Shown: positions 1-11,699, numbered from the stretch's first letter. The stretch: 64,000 bases of DNA from Okapia johnstoni (GCA_024291935.2 CM044315.1:76428385-76492384), one strand, 5' to 3'. The notes: generated from the letters alone by a model not told the origin. Program-made: numbers and translations.

Positions 1-1112
1 AGCAAGAGAGTTCCAGAAAAACATCTATTTCTGCTTTATTGGCTATGCCAAAGCCTTGACTGTGTGGATCACAATAAACTGTGGAAAATTCTTCAAGAGA
101 TGGGAATACAAGGCCACCTTACCTGCCTCTTGAGAAATCTGTATGCAGGTCAGGAAGCAACAGTTAGAACTGGACATGGAACAACAGACTGGTTCTAGAT
201 AGGAAAAGGAGTACATCAAGGCTGTATATTGTCACCCTGCTTATTTAACTTATATGCAGAGTACATCATGAGAAACGCTGGGCTAGATGAAGCACAAGCT
301 GGAGTCAAGATTACCGGGAGAAATGTCAATAACCTCAGACATGCAGATGACACCACCCTTATGGCAGAAAGTGAAGAAGAACTAAACAGCCTCTTGATGA
401 AAGTGAAAGAGGAGAGTGAAAAAGTTGGCTTAAAACTCAACATTCAGAAAACTAAGATCATGGCATCCGGCCCCATCACTTCATGGGAAATAGATGTGGA
501 AACAGTGGCTGACTTTATTTTTCTGGGCTCAAAATCACTGCAGATGGTGATTGCAGCCATGAAATTAAAAGACACTTACTCCTTGGAAGGAAAGTTATGA
601 CCAACCTAGATAGCATATTAAAAAGCAGAGACATTACTTTGCCAACAAGGGGCCATCTAGTGAAGGCTATGGTTTTTCCAGTAGTCGTGTATGGATGTGC
701 GAGTTGGACTATAAAGAAAGCTGAGTGCCGAAGAATTGATGCTTTTGAACTGTGGTGTTGGAGAAGACTCTTGAGGGTCCCTTGGACTGCAATGAGATCC
801 AACCAGTCCATCCTAAAGGAGATCAGTCCTGAGTGTTCATTGGAAGGACTGATGCTGAAGCTGAAACTCCAATACTTTGGCCACCTGATGGGAAGAACCG
901 ATTCATTTGGAAAGACCCTGATGCTGGGAAAGATTGAAGGAAGGAGGAAAAAGGGATGACAGAGGATGAGATGGTTGGATGGCATCACCAACTCAATGGA
1001 GATGAGTCTGAGTAGACTCCAGGAGTTGGTGACGGACAGGAAGGCTTGGCATGCTGTGGTCCATGGGGTCGTGAAAAGTCAGACACAAGTGAGTGACTGA
1101 ACTGAACTGAAC
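1..1112 (+). mobile_element. BovB (RTE) LINE, 3' half, cut by window start
   Basis: This is the reverse-transcriptase and C-terminal part of a BovB element, ending in the family's repeated ACTGA tail near 1112. The frame is broken: an in-frame stop lies near 198 just before the RT motif-B region, and a shift near 530 separates the 229-600 frame from the 597-959 frame. The catalytic tetrad normally reading YADD reads HADD here (about 340-352). The copy is therefore dead. Its 5' part lies outside the window, so full length cannot be judged. Confidence 0.95.
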
Positions 1113-1299
1113 TAGTTCTAAATCTAGTTCAAAAATCCTTATCCAAAGTCTTCCATGTCCTCCAAAATTACCTCAGTCTTCAAGTTTTCTCAATAGCACA
1201 GAAATGGTGGGGAAATGGAAGACTCGAAGTCAATTGAAGGGGTTCCCAAATGTGAGAGCATAAGGGTAGGGTCCAAGGCCCGTTCACACATAGCATTTT

Positions 1300-1545
1300 C
1301 ATTGGCTATTGTGACACTCATCTGTACTGCCTAGAACTAACCTATCCGATGTGATAGCCACTAGCCACATGTGGCTACTTCAATTTTTATTTAATAAAAT
1401 TAAAAGTAAAAATTAAATAAAATTGAAAATTTAGTTCTTTAATCTCACTGATTACATTTTAGGTGCTAAAATCTCATGTAGCAAAACACTACTGATTGGA
1501 CCACAGATATGTGGAATATTTCCATCACTGAAGAAATTTTAACAG
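1300..1545. mobile_element. hAT-type DNA transposon fossil
   Basis: The stretch contains the motif TAGCCACTAGCCACATGTGG followed by an A/T-rich centre (1380-1435) and partly complementary outer arms. This matches the non-autonomous hAT (MER-type) elements common in mammals. No coding capacity is visible. I could not settle the exact family. Confidence 0.5.
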
Positions 1546-1708
1546 ACATTAAAGTAACTTTAATGTAAAGTAAAATGGAGTAATTTTTCAAATCTCTGCT
1601 CATTCTTTGTTCACAGTTTAGGCAAGTCTTACATCCCCAGCAACATACTGAAATTTTTTAAAAACTTGTTTATTTTCTTTAAACCAGTACATAGTAATTT
1701 ATTTGATA

Positions 1709-1761
1709 ATATTGGGTTAGCCAAAAAGTTTGTTCTGGTTGGGTTTTGGCCAACCCAGTAG
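1709..1761. mobile_element. Mariner-type MITE remnant
   Basis: A short imperfect palindrome begins TTGGGTTAGCCAAAAAG and ends with its near complement, TTTTGGCCAACCCAG. Such arms are typical of internally deleted Tc1/mariner elements in ruminant genomes. Only the two arms are left, with a few bases between them. Confidence 0.7.
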
Positions 1762-2247
1762 TAATATGTTACCTATTTTATGCAAAGAGCACATAAATTA
1801 AAGTTTCAATTAAAGCTGCAAACTAGACTTTATGCCATTTACTATTTAATAATAAATTATAGTAACTCATATGAGACTAATGATGAAAATATAAGAAAAA
1901 TGTTACACTATAAATTCTATGAGGACTGAGATCTTGATTGTTTTTGTTCATCCATGACCAAATTCAGTATCATAGATTTAGAAAATAATCAATAAATATT
2001 TTTAAATGGATAAATGAATAGATCAAACAAATGCACTGTCCTGACTTTTTAGGACTGCGGTGTTACCCTTCAGTCTGGCTTAGCCTGTTTCCCTTTTGAT
2101 TAGCTTGTTGAAACAATCAGAACCTTTCAGTGCTTAGCTGTCAGTATATCAACAGGCACAAGATTTAAAGTGGAAGGGGGCTTTTCCTTCTCTCTCATAT
2201 TTCCCCAACCCATCACCTGAATCTTGTTTCCCCTTTCTTTCCAACAG

Positions 2248-2529
2248 CTACAAGCCTAGAAACCCAGATTCTGGTGCATCCTCCTAATACGAAAGGTCTT
2301 TTAGTGGAGTGTAATTCAGGAGGTTGGTTCCCACAGCCTCAAATGGAATGGAGAGACAGCAGAGAAGAGATCATCCCACCTTCCTCAAAATCCCATTCAC
2401 AGGATACAGACAAATTGTTCAACATGAAGATGACCCTTCTCCTAATACAGAGCACCCATGGGAATGTCACCTGCTACCTTCGAAACCCTGTAACTGGTCA
2501 AGAGGAGAGGACAAGCATTGTCCTATCAA
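2248..2529 (+). CDS. SKINT-like gene A, IgC-type exon (partial gene)
   Basis: This exon encodes the membrane-proximal immunoglobulin domain of a SKINT/butyrophilin-like surface protein. A polypyrimidine tract and CAG precede it, and GTGAGA follows. It is 282 bp with phase-1 junctions on both sides. The 94 residues carry the paired cysteines at about 22 and 76, a tryptophan at 35 and a glycosylation site NVT at 73-75, plus the family motif [14 protein letters not shown]. The last exonic base is A, not the usual G, so the donor rests on GTGAGA alone. The matching exon of the opposite-strand gene at 43757-44038 has exactly the same length and cysteine spacing. Leader and IgV exons should lie upstream of the window. 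A butyrophilin-like (BTNL) identity is the main alternative, but the three separate helix exons downstream favour SKINT. Confidence 0.8.
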
Positions 2530-2770
2530 GTGAGATCTGTGTGTTTGTTCTTCAGATGATGGCCATTGTCATCAAATTTATAAATTAAATATAAAAATAA
2601 ATATACTCTCTTCACTTGGTTTTTAGGATACTATATTCTCTTGGCTTTGTTCACCTACTTGCTTGTTTTCTTCCTTATTCTCTTCTGCTACTTCATCTTT
2701 TTCACTCTGACTTCTTGATAACACAAGTTTCCCAAAGCATGGTCTTTGAGACTTTTTTTCCCTCTACTGT

Positions 2771-3082
2771 GGGCTTCACTGATAGCTCAGTTGGTAAAGA
2801 TCCGCCTGCAATACAGGAAACACCAGTTCAATTCCTGGGTTGGGAAGATCTGCTGGAGAAGGGGTAGGCTACCCACTCCAATATTCTTGGGCTTCCCTTG
2901 TGGCTCAGCTGGTAAATAATCCACCTGCAATGCAGGAGACCTGGGTCCAATCCCTGGGTTGGGAAGATCCCCTGGAGAAGGGAAAGGCTACCCACTCCAG
3001 TATTCTGGCCTGGAGAATTCCATGGACTGTATAGTCCATGGGGTCGCAAAGAGTCGGACATGACTGAGCAACTTTCACTTTT
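2771..3082 (+). mobile_element. Bov-tA SINE dimer
   Basis: Two tandem tRNA-derived units (2771-2889 and 2890-3082) each begin GGGCTTC and contain the family's TGCAATGCAGGAGACC-type core. The second runs into the GTCGGACATGACTGAGCAAC tail. It sits in the intron after the IgC exon of the + strand SKINT-like gene. Confidence 0.93.
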
Positions 3083-3319
3083 CTCTAGTGTGACTTAATT
3101 CCATCTCATGGTTTAACATGAAATCATAATAACTCCTCAAATGATATCTTTTATCCAGATCTCTCTCCCAAACCCTAGTCTCATCTTTAAACTCAACATC
3201 TCAATACTGACATCTAGTAAATACTGCGAATGAAACAGATGTATAATTAAACTCTTAATTACCTGTTAACTTGTGTGATTTACTGCCTTCCCAGTCACAC
3301 TTCATAGTTTTAGTTTCTT

Positions 3320-4165
3320 GGAAAAAAATCCTTGAAGTCATCCTTGACTCCCATTTTTCTCTTATATTCTATATCACATGTGTCAAGAGATAATACTAGT
3401 TTTACTTATAAAATATACCCAGAGTCTCACCACTTCTTACCACCTTTGCTGCTGTCCAAGTCAAAGACACTATTGTCCATGGTCTGAATACTGGCAATAG
3501 CATCTAGAAAGTTCTCCCTACTTCTTCCCCTGTCCACAATAGTATATTCTCATCATATGGATATCAGGACCCATTTAAAACGTGAAACATATGTCATCCT
3601 TTGTTTAAAACCCTGCAATGATTCCCCAATTTATTCTAAGTAAAACCACCCACAACGCCCTGCACTACCTGTGCTCCTGTTCCCTACCTGACCTATCCCT
3701 TAATGTTCTCTTGTGTCTCCTCTAGTCCAGTCACACAGACCTCTTTGCTGGTTCTCCAACTAAGACAGAACTGCTCCTGCTTTGGGGTCTTCGCTCCAGT
3801 TGTTCTCTCTTGCCAGAATGCTGTAATTCCAATAAATTACCTATCTCCTTCAAGTCTATATTCGTCTCACCTTTGAAATAAAGACCACTTTGACAAACCA
3901 ACTTGAAAAAAATGCGACTTGTACCACTCCCTCTACCTGGGATTCCCTATCACCTTACCCACTTTTCATTTTTCTTTTTTATATAGTAGTATCACCTTTT
4001 AACCTACTATATAGATTATTTATTATTTTTTTGTCATTTATCTATCTCCTTTTCTAAAACAGAGGTAGAGATCTTGGTTGTATTTGATATACCCCAGCTT
4101 CTTCAAATATTTCATGGCACGTAGTTGATAAGCAAAAAATAATGGATACTTGAAAGATTGAAATA
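3320..4165 (+). mobile_element. LINE L2 3' part
   Basis: A diverged, pyrimidine-rich stretch carries recognisable L2 3'-end landmarks in order: CCTTGACTCCC near 3342, AAACCCTGCAATGATTCCCC near 3609, TTGCCAGAATGCTGTAATTCC near 3810, and a closing segment ending about 4165. There is no intact frame. Confidence 0.65.
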
Positions 4166-4871
4166 AAACAAAATGAGTGCCTTGGAAACTGCTAAGTACA
4201 AATACTGTACACGTATTTGTATATGTCTATGAAATTAATATTGGAGCCAAATACTGAGAGGGATAATCTCAATTCAAGAGAATTGAGATTGAATAATTGA
4301 ATAATCCCAATTCAAGATTATTATAAGAGGAATAAATCCCCAACAGGTTTAGCAATTTACTACTTTTAGAATACTTTTGTGTTTATTTCTCTGGGGAGAA
4401 AAATGTCAGATTCCCAGTGAAATGACAGGTATCTATGTACAGTATGTGCAAATCAGCAAACAAAAGCAGATACTTGTTCATGTAAATAGGAGAGGAGGAA
4501 AGTTTACATAATCTCTAAATGTATTCAAGGAGAATAATGCCAGCCCCAGGAACACATTGGAGAACTCAGGACTACCATACACTGGTTGCTTAAACAAAAG
4601 GACTAAAGGACTGAGTTGGTCTGAGGCTTAGTGGGAAGAAACCAGCCCTACCTCAAGGGGAACATGAGATAGAATGGATGGGAAGAAATGGAATGAGCAG
4701 TGTTCACTCACCTTTGCTCCAGTCTCAAACTAAATCACGTTTGGCTTAGTCCCATTTCAGACTCTTGGTCGCTTTTCCCTCACCCAATTATATAACTGCC
4801 TCCCCAAACTAGCTTAGGTCTAATGTCTCAGCATTGTGGGGTCTTGAATACTTCGGATGAATTTATTTCAG

Positions 4872-4982
4872 ATAAATTGTTTCTATGGAATACAGTTTGG
4901 AAGCTGACTCTGGGCTTAATTCTGGCTCTACTGCTGACCTTTATCATGGGACACAGTGTTGCTCTCCATCGTAGATTGCAAA
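4872..4982 (+). CDS. SKINT-like gene A, first transmembrane exon
   Basis: This is a 111-bp phase-1 exon between TTTATTTCAG and the strong donor GTAAGT. It encodes a short juxtamembrane piece (DKLFLWNTVWK) and a hydrophobic helix of about 20 residues (LTLGLILALLLTFIMGH), ending in a basic stretch with HRR, as expected for a membrane stop. It follows the IgC exon in frame across a 2.3-kb intron. In SKINT proteins three helices follow the two Ig domains, each on its own exon, and this would be the first. No counterpart was found in the opposite-strand gene. Confidence 0.75.
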
Positions 4983-5229
4983 GTAAGTGGGTTTGAAGGG
5001 TGGGAGATATAAAGGGGAAAGGGGGAGCTAAAGCTGCATGACCCTTGATTTCCAAGCCTGTGTGCCTCAGAAAGTTCTGAATTCTTAGGTCGTTACTAAG
5101 TGTATGCTCTTTACCATTCCTTGACCTTCTGACAATCCTGCGTGTCTGAAAGCCTGGGCTTTCTTGTACCTCAATCAAATTCAAGGTATTTTTTTTTCCT
5201 ATGGTGATAGCTTTCCCAACAGATTGGGA

Positions 5230-5400
5230 GAGCTTTTAAATATTTACCATTTAGCACTTAACACAGTTTACACGTATCTCTCACTTGACTGTTTAAATGG
5301 TACAATGACTCCATTGGAGCAGGAAATAAAGTCCTGATTGCACAGGGCAGAAACAGCTGCATAGAGGTCACTTAAATAGTACACAGCATCAGGACAACAG
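5230..5400 (-). mobile_element. MIR SINE (diverged)
   Basis: Reverse-orientation MIR features are visible: the GATTGCACAGGGCAGAAAC region and a run with GAGGTCACTTAAATAGTACACAGC, which resembles the complement of the MIR core. It is strongly diverged. Confidence 0.45.
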
Positions 5401-5574
5401 AGCATACAGGGAGAGTTACACCAGATAGCTTACCTTTCCCAAGGGGAAAGTTTTCATCCATCTTTAACCAAGCTGCTTTGGGGGAAACGGACTTGGAGGA
5501 TTTAGGGGGAAATTTTAAGACACACACAAAAAAGCTGTTCATTATTTGAAGGTGTACTCAGTTTTAAAACCTTC

Positions 5575-5823
5575 AAATTCAATATGTCCATTACCATATG
5601 TAAAATAGATGACCAGTGCAAGTTTGATGCATGAAGCAGGGCATCCAAAGCCAGTGCTCTGGGACAACCCAGAGGGATAGGGTGGGAAGAGAGGTGGGAG
5701 GGGGGGTTCAGGATCGGCGGGGGGGGACACATGTATACCTGTGGCCCATTCATGTTGATGTATGGCAAAACCATCACAATATTGTAATTATCCTCCAATT
5801 AAAATAAATAAATGAATAAATTA
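5575..5823 (+). mobile_element. L1 3' end (ruminant L1)
   Basis: This is a 5'-truncated L1 with only the 3' untranslated region: ACCCAGAGGGATAGGGTGGG, a G-rich run near 5700-5728, CATGTATACCTGTGG, TTCATGTTGATGTATGGC, and the AATATTGTAATTATCCTCC end with an (AAAT)n tail. It is intronic in the + strand SKINT-like gene. Confidence 0.9.
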
Positions 5824-6231
5824 AACCTTCAAATTCACAGATCCTTTCTGGTATAGCTCTATCTTTCAAGACTACATTCTTCTGAGATCTCTTTCTAGCT
5901 GAAAATCTGGACTTCCACAAAGCCTCTCTCTTTAGTAGCTCAGTGTTCTGCATGTTCTCTAGGAGCACAGAAAAGAGGAGCCAGAAACAGTTCACAATCT
6001 CCACTATGTTCGAGAGCCTGTACTGAATACTGTCCTCCTGTTACCCGACACGCAGGTGAGCAGAACTCCTCCCAGGTCCCTTGGTGTATGGTTCTGTGTC
6101 CTATAGAGGTACTTCTCTTTATGGATGGATGCCACATTTTTGATGTTGATGGGGAGACAAAAACGAGAGCCGTCTATGCCACCATGAGGCTCATGAATCT
6201 GTGTATCCCAGGTTTTAAACATTAAGTTAGA

Positions 6232-6454
6232 CTGTGCATGTGTGTCTGCTAAGTTGCTTCGGTCATGTCCAACCCTTTGTGACCCTATGGACTGTAGCTC
6301 ACCAGTCTTATCTGTCCATGGGATTCTCCAGGCAAGAATACTGGAGTGGGTTGCCTTGCCCTCCTCCAGGGGATCTTCCCAATCCAGGGATCAAACCCAT
6401 ATCTCCTGCATTGACAGGCAGATTCTTTACCCAGTGAACCATCTGGGAAGCCCC
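6232..6454 (-). mobile_element. Bov-tA SINE
   Basis: This is a reverse-orientation Bov-tA unit. It reads GTTGCTTCGGTCATGTCC at the left (complement of the tail) through to CATCTGGGAAGCCCC at the right (complement of the tRNA-like head). Confidence 0.93.
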
Positions 6455-7081
6455 AGACTATGCATAATACTCCACAATGGAGGAATGGGCATCACTTGTG
6501 TTGTTAAGCCCCCATGTAATAGGATATTTTCTTGGGAAGACTAGATAGCCAAATGACACCACAATGATGTGTGCTAAATAAGATTTTAAGCAGTATGCTA
6601 ACAACTCTTTCATGAGATTCTTACTTTTAGAGCTCTTATGGTCTCTTAGACAGTTCAGAGGTCTCCAGACCTATTCTACTCTGGCCTATTTGAATCTAGA
6701 TATAGTAAGGACTAGTGCATAGCTCTGTCTCACTCTCCCTAATGCGGCACACTGATTGATGGGCTAGAGGAAGAAAAAGAAAAATGAGCTACTTTCCTCT
6801 GGGTCTGTTTAGCCTCAGCCCCAAACCACTCCCATCCTAAAAACAGCTCTGCTTTTGTCCCAGTGACCAAGAGCTTTAGACCTAAGCCTTTAGATACTTG
6901 GGATCCACTAGTCCTAAGCCTTAGCCCTATATTTCCTGCACCCCCACCCTTAGTCATATTCTAAATAAATACAAAGGGATGGCATTAAACTATAAATCTT
7001 GCTTTTCTGGTGCATTTCCCCCAATCCAAAGTATCTCCACACCAATAACTGATGGTAATCTCCCTCTATTTTTTTTTTCAG

Positions 7082-7189
7082 GTTGCTCCTGCAATGCAAA
7101 ACCTCCTTGGTTAGTGGGCATACTAATAGTCTTGACTTCAGTCAGTATGATTGTCTCCCTCATTCTCTATTTGCATTACAAAAAAAGAG
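7082..7189 (+). CDS. SKINT-like gene A, second transmembrane exon
   Basis: A 108-bp phase-1 exon follows a long T-rich tract and CAG, and is followed by the donor GTATGT. It encodes a cysteine-rich lead-in (CSCNAKPPW), a hydrophobic helix of about 21 residues (LVGILIVLTSVSMIVSLILY) and a basic end (HYKKR). It aligns in position and shape with the 39331-39426 exon of the opposite-strand gene, where the helix ends similarly in VYLKFK. Joined to the previous helix exon, the frame stays open. If the donor were ignored, the frame would run on to a stop at 7273, which could make an alternative short end. Confidence 0.75.
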
Positions 7190-7654
7190 GTATGTGGGAC
7201 CCAAAAGATGAGAACTTTGTGGGAATATCTCCAAGTGCTCAGTATCTGGTAAAACATTTAGCCAAAGAAGAGTGACAATGCTGTTTATCTGAAAGCTTGG
7301 GTTTCTTCTTGTATCTCAAATATTTGTTTGAATTCCATGAACAATAAATATTTGGACCTCATGTCACTGGATTTGGATTCCAGCCTCCAGAATTTTTGTA
7401 GGTTTAATGATACAAACTGCTGATGCCTCTTCTCCCTAGCAAAAGAAAATACTTCCTTCAGTAAAATAGCTATATTTTGCCAAAGATCCAGCCAATTATT
7501 CCTGTACTTTGAGCTTAGAGGAGATAATAACTCAGTATATCTTAAACATTGGGGGTTATAGATTACTTTAAGAGACTGATACAAAGAAAAAAAGTCTTCT
7601 CAAAATGATTTATATGTCCACAGATATTTTGCTTAAGTTTATGATCTGTTCTCA

Positions 7655-7859
7655 GGTTTCCCTAGTGGCTCAGATGGTAAAGAATCTGCCTGCAATGCAG
7701 GAAACTTGGGTTTTGATCCCTGGGTCAGGAAGATTCCCTGGAGAAGGGAATGGCTGCCCACTCCAGTATTCTTCCCTGGTGAATTCCATGGACAGAGGAG
7801 CCTGGCAGGCTACAGTCCATGGGGTCGCCAAGAGCCAGACCCTACTGAGCAACTAACAC
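7655..7859 (+). mobile_element. Bov-tA SINE
   Basis: This is a full-length tRNA-derived unit, from GGTTTCCCTAGTGGCTCAG to the tail ending GAGCAACTAACAC. It lies in the long intron before the third helix exon of the + strand SKINT-like gene. Confidence 0.93.
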
Positions 7860-8199
7860 TACTACTATTCATGGTCTGTATGGACAACTGAAACTGATCC
7901 TTCTCTTTGACTCTCTTTGAAGGTGAAGTTGAAAGGGCAATTGTAAAAGTTTGGGGATAGCTGAACCCAGCATATTTTAAAATGGGTCCTCAGCTCTATC
8001 TTTGAGGTCCCCATGCACAAAGTGGGGCTGAACTATTCAGAGGATTTTATTTATTAATTTTATCCTATGCAATAAAGACAAAATAGTCTTAAACAAGACT
8101 AGATTGAAACTGCTTTTATATTTCACTTTAAGAAAAGCCATACTTGAATCTTGTGTTACATGTTAGCAAACTAAATAATCTCTCCATTTGTGCTGGAGG

Positions 8200-8437
8200 A
8201 AAGGAGCAAGATACTATGATAATAGATAGTACATATTAAATATTTATTATGTGCTGTATGGATTTTATAATATTAATACACTTACTCTTCAGTGAACTAG
8301 ATTTTATTTGTGATAAAATCTGGAACACAACGAAGTTGAATAACTATTCACACAGCTAAGTGATGGCAAAGCCCGGACCCCAGTCAGGCACTTAGACCTC
8401 TGTTTCAATAACTGTAGTGTACTGTTTCTCTATGGAA
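8200..8437 (-). mobile_element. MIR SINE
   Basis: Reverse-orientation MIR. The core complement reads CACACAGCTAAGTGATGGCAAAGCCCGG (in two blocks near 8349-8378) followed by CAGTCAGGCACTTAGACCTC. Confidence 0.75.
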
Positions 8438-8617
8438 AGACTAAAAATAAAATTAAAAAGAAAGAGATATTTAGTCAGCAGCCTTGTGAAAAGGAATTGA
8501 TCATTACAGGGAAATATTGCCTGGGTACTTAGTGATTTATGAGGCTGCTGTTGGATATAACAGAAAACCCCAAGAACAGGTTGCGGGACACTGTCATTGT
8601 CGAAGCAGACCTGGAAT

Positions 8618-8745
8618 CCTTAAGAGTGAATCATGGCTGATTCATGTCAATGTATGGCAAAAACTGCTACAATATTGTAAAGTAATCAGTCACCAACTAA
8701 AATAAATAAATAAAAAAAAAAACAAGAATGAGAGAACATAAAAAA
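8618..8745 (+). mobile_element. L1 3' terminal fragment
   Basis: Only the last ~80 bases of a ruminant L1 remain, including TTCATGTCAATGTATGGC and ACAATATTGTAAAGTAATC, followed by an A-rich tail with (AAAT)n. Confidence 0.85.
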
Positions 8746-9454
8746 AAAAAAGAGTGAATCTGGGAATTAAAATTTTATTTTTGATTACTCTAACTTGAAG
8801 ACCTAAAACTAAGTCATTGATCACAGAGGCCTCCACCCACAGTGCTCACAGCTCCTGGTAATTAGGCAAGTACCACCCACCCACTAATCTCTTTTCTAAT
8901 TGCTACTGAACTGTCTTCTCCTTACTTAAAATGGATTTGCCCCCGTGGATATTGCTTCCTCTATAATTATCTCATTTAGCAGCCTCTTTCCTTATTTAGG
9001 CAACTTTCTGTTTGTGGTGACTTTCTGGACTGATTTTCCTTCTTGATGTTTATCAATTCAGAAAGCACTTGTCAATTCATTTAACACATACAAATTTCCA
9101 GGAAATTCCACAAACATTGTATATTTTAATTCTTAACATCTTTATGCAGTGTTTATTATTATGTTCACTTGGGAGCTGCAGATACAGCAGAATGTAAAAT
9201 TTGATCAACTTACATCAGTTGACCCAGCAAATAATAAAATTATTACTGGGATTCAAATCATGTGTCCCTTATTCTGAATATTTTACAATACGTAAGATTG
9301 CCTTTCTAAATGCAGGTAAATGTTTCTTCACAAGAAATAGCCAGCATTTGAGTCTCCAACAGACATATTCTGCTCTTCCTGCTTTCTGTGGATGTCATGC
9401 ACAGAGAAACCTGCAAGAGATGTATACTATTTATTTCCAAGAATCAGTGCCAGA

Positions 9455-9680
9455 CTAGAGTCAGGCTTTCTTGGCTGTACTACTAACTGTGTGAACTTGA
9501 GGAACTTATTTAAAGTCTCTGAACTGTAGTTTCTTCATCCTTAAAATATTGATGATAATGCCTATTTCATAAGTTTATTTTAGGTTAAATTAGTCAATAT
9601 ATTGAAGTCATTTATTCTGGGTTCACACATAGTGCAAACCACACTAATATTTGATACTATTATTACTATCATTATTATTA
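9455..9680 (+). mobile_element. MIR SINE
   Basis: Forward MIR core: CTAACTGTGTGAACTTGAGG, then the CTCTGAACTGTAGTTTCTTC and ATTGATGATAATGCCTATTTC segments in the family order. Confidence 0.75.
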
Positions 9681-9898
9681 GCGTTATCTATGGATTCTAT
9701 CACAATTCCCTGTCTGGTGTCTCAGCTGGTGGGAAGATTGGGCTACATGTGTTTGCCATCATCCTTCTTCCCTTTTCTTCTAAGGTCATGGCATGTCTTT
9801 CTTTACTCGCACCCCACCATGACCTTAACTTTCCTTCTAAGCATGGACATCCCTAGCCATGTAGGAAGGAAAGAAAATTAAAAAGCCAGCATGGGTTT

Positions 9899-9900
<2 letters not shown>

Positions 9901-9946
<46 letters not shown>
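9901..9946 (+). repeat. (AC)n microsatellite
   Basis: This is an uninterrupted AC dinucleotide run of 23 units. It is likely length-polymorphic. Confidence 0.97.
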
Positions 9947-9948
<2 letters not shown>

Positions 9949-9959
9949 CTGATACTCTT

Positions 9960-11090
9960 AGCATCCTAGAGCTATTTTATTTCCAAGCTTTTCTTTCAAT
10001 TTTATTTTAAATTTTGTTCTACCCATTAGGAGAAGAGCTTTGAAGTTCTCCTTAACATTAATCTGAGAAAAATAGAGGTGTGTGACCAAGAGAGAGGCTT
10101 GTAGACTCTTCACTCTCTGATCATTTTGCACATGCTCCCAGAGCAATTTTTCTATTTTTAAAAAAGTCAAGCTATCATCCTTATAAAAGGGAGCTCCAAT
10201 CTAGTTAAGCGCTGAGAATTTATATCAAATTATAGGGTAAAGTAGATATTTATTAGGGAAATAGTTTACTCTCCATTTGTACAATCTACGACCATACGGA
10301 ATATATTGTGAGGGCAACAATTTTGGTGACTTTTGAGTTTTCTCTTCTCCAAGAAGAATATTGTCAGTTATTTCAACCATTATTTCAAGGACATGAATTT
10401 AAGACTCCTGACTCCTATTTCCCCATCCTACTGTCTTGGTTGTCCTTCTGTACAAGATAGTATGAATCAGTGAACAATCATGTCAGCTAAACAAACTAGA
10501 GTTAATATAGGAAAGTAATTTTTAATAGGCATAGCTGACCAATAATGAAACAGATACCCTAACTGTTGGTAATGGTGATCCCATCACAAGACATATTAAT
10601 CAGTATTATGAGGTGGGGATATTCTCCACTTTTATAATAACCCAGAAAACATACTTTACAGAAGACGTCTGCTACAGATACGAGGATAACTTTTGAGAAT
10701 TATAATATCTTTTTCTTCTCAGAGATTCTGCTCATTCCAGATTATTCTATTTCACCATATTTCTCAAGAGGTCTAGAGTTCTTGAGGGCCTGCAGCACTT
10801 CATGAAGTAGACAAAGGTATAATGTGTCTATCCATCCTTCAGACTCTGGCCAACCAGAGCAAGTGTCATGATGCTTGCTTGGGTGGAAGAAACAGTATCT
10901 GCCTCTTCACAGCCGTCTTCCACACTTCGCCCAAATTTGCTCATCTCCAGGATCGTCTACACAACCCAGCCTACTTCTCCTTCACCCTCATACAAGCCCA
11001 GAAGACTGGAGCAATAAGAATGTGAAAAGAAAACCTACTGTTAGTCTGTAACCCAGTCCTCCTTTCCCTGCTGTGACTCTTCTAATGCTT
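9960..11090. other. Intronic stretch without recognised features
   Basis: This lies in the intron before the third helix exon of the + strand SKINT-like gene. I see no exon with splice sites and no repeat I can name. Short open frames at 9958-10170 and 10822-11025 have no recognisable domain. Confidence 0.5.
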
Positions 11091-11104
11091 GCATCTCTCT
11101 ACAG

Positions 11105-11227
11105 TCCCCGTTTCAGATCCACATTTCGAGTTGGATGTCATGTGGCTGGAGGATATAACTGTGATCCTGTGTGTTCTGACGGTCTTCATCACCGTGATCA
11201 TGTCCTCTGTTTACTTTACACTCAGAG
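11105..11227 (+). CDS. SKINT-like gene A, third transmembrane exon
   Basis: A 123-bp phase-1 exon lies between TCTCTACAG and GTAAAT. It encodes a polar lead-in (PVSDPHFELDVMWLEDI) and a hydrophobic helix (TVILCVLTVFITVIMSSVYF), ending TLRG. The opposite-strand gene has an exon of exactly the same length, phase and layout at 34000-34122, with the shared start VSD and the shared core VILTVL/VILCVL. The next coding exon was not found. Reading through the donor gives a stop at 11311, so a short tail from a retained intron is possible. A candidate acceptor at 11286 would leave an intron of only about 58 bases, which is too short to trust. Confidence 0.75.
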
Positions 11228-11699
11228 GTAAATGGAATGGGAAGGGTGGTAACTCAGAAGACATCATTCTTCTAACTGATCTCCAGATACAGTCTCCAAC
11301 TGCAGCTTCTTGAGGCTCCTTGGGTTTCTACAAAAGTGACCTTTCCAGTCCTTGCGCATTAATAGCTGGGGGAAAAACAAAGACCTGAGCATTTTCTTTT
11401 GATCTGTTAATGTACAAACTCTCAGTGAATTTGACGTAAGAATAATACATTAGAGATTTTCTTGCCAGAATTTATGCTTTTCTAACATGATGTCTTTGGT
11501 ACATGTAATGAAACTACAAGGGCAATGAAACTGCCCAAGCCAAGATGATAATAGTCTCAGGATAACTCTAAGTTTAACTAAATAGAAATGTGGAATAAAG
11601 AAAAAGGAGGTGAGGGGAGTGCCCTGTTTAATAAACAAAGTGGTGGGGAAGGGGGCTGAAAGAAGGTAATTTTGAGACAAGGTTATACTCAGGCTACTT

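Noticed and set aside
2771..3082. tRNA-like sequences
   Set aside because: They are the tRNA-derived heads of Bov-tA and CHR SINEs, with diverged arms and no acceptor stem. No genuine tRNA gene was seen in the window.
6739..6957. 72-codon frame on the - strand
   Set aside because: No domain and no splice sites. The sequence is intronic for the + strand gene and has no codon signature.
7190..7275. Extension of the second helix exon to a stop at 7273
   Set aside because: A strong GTATGT donor at 7190 and the matching exon structure in the other gene make splicing much more likely. It is kept only as an alternative end.
9901..9946. CRISPR-like or regulatory tandem array
   Set aside because: It is a simple AC microsatellite. 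No spaced direct repeats exist, and the genome is eukaryotic.
11286..11330. Candidate tail exon after the third helix exon of the + strand gene
   Set aside because: The implied intron of about 58 bases is shorter than mammalian introns normally are, and there is no counterpart in the other gene.
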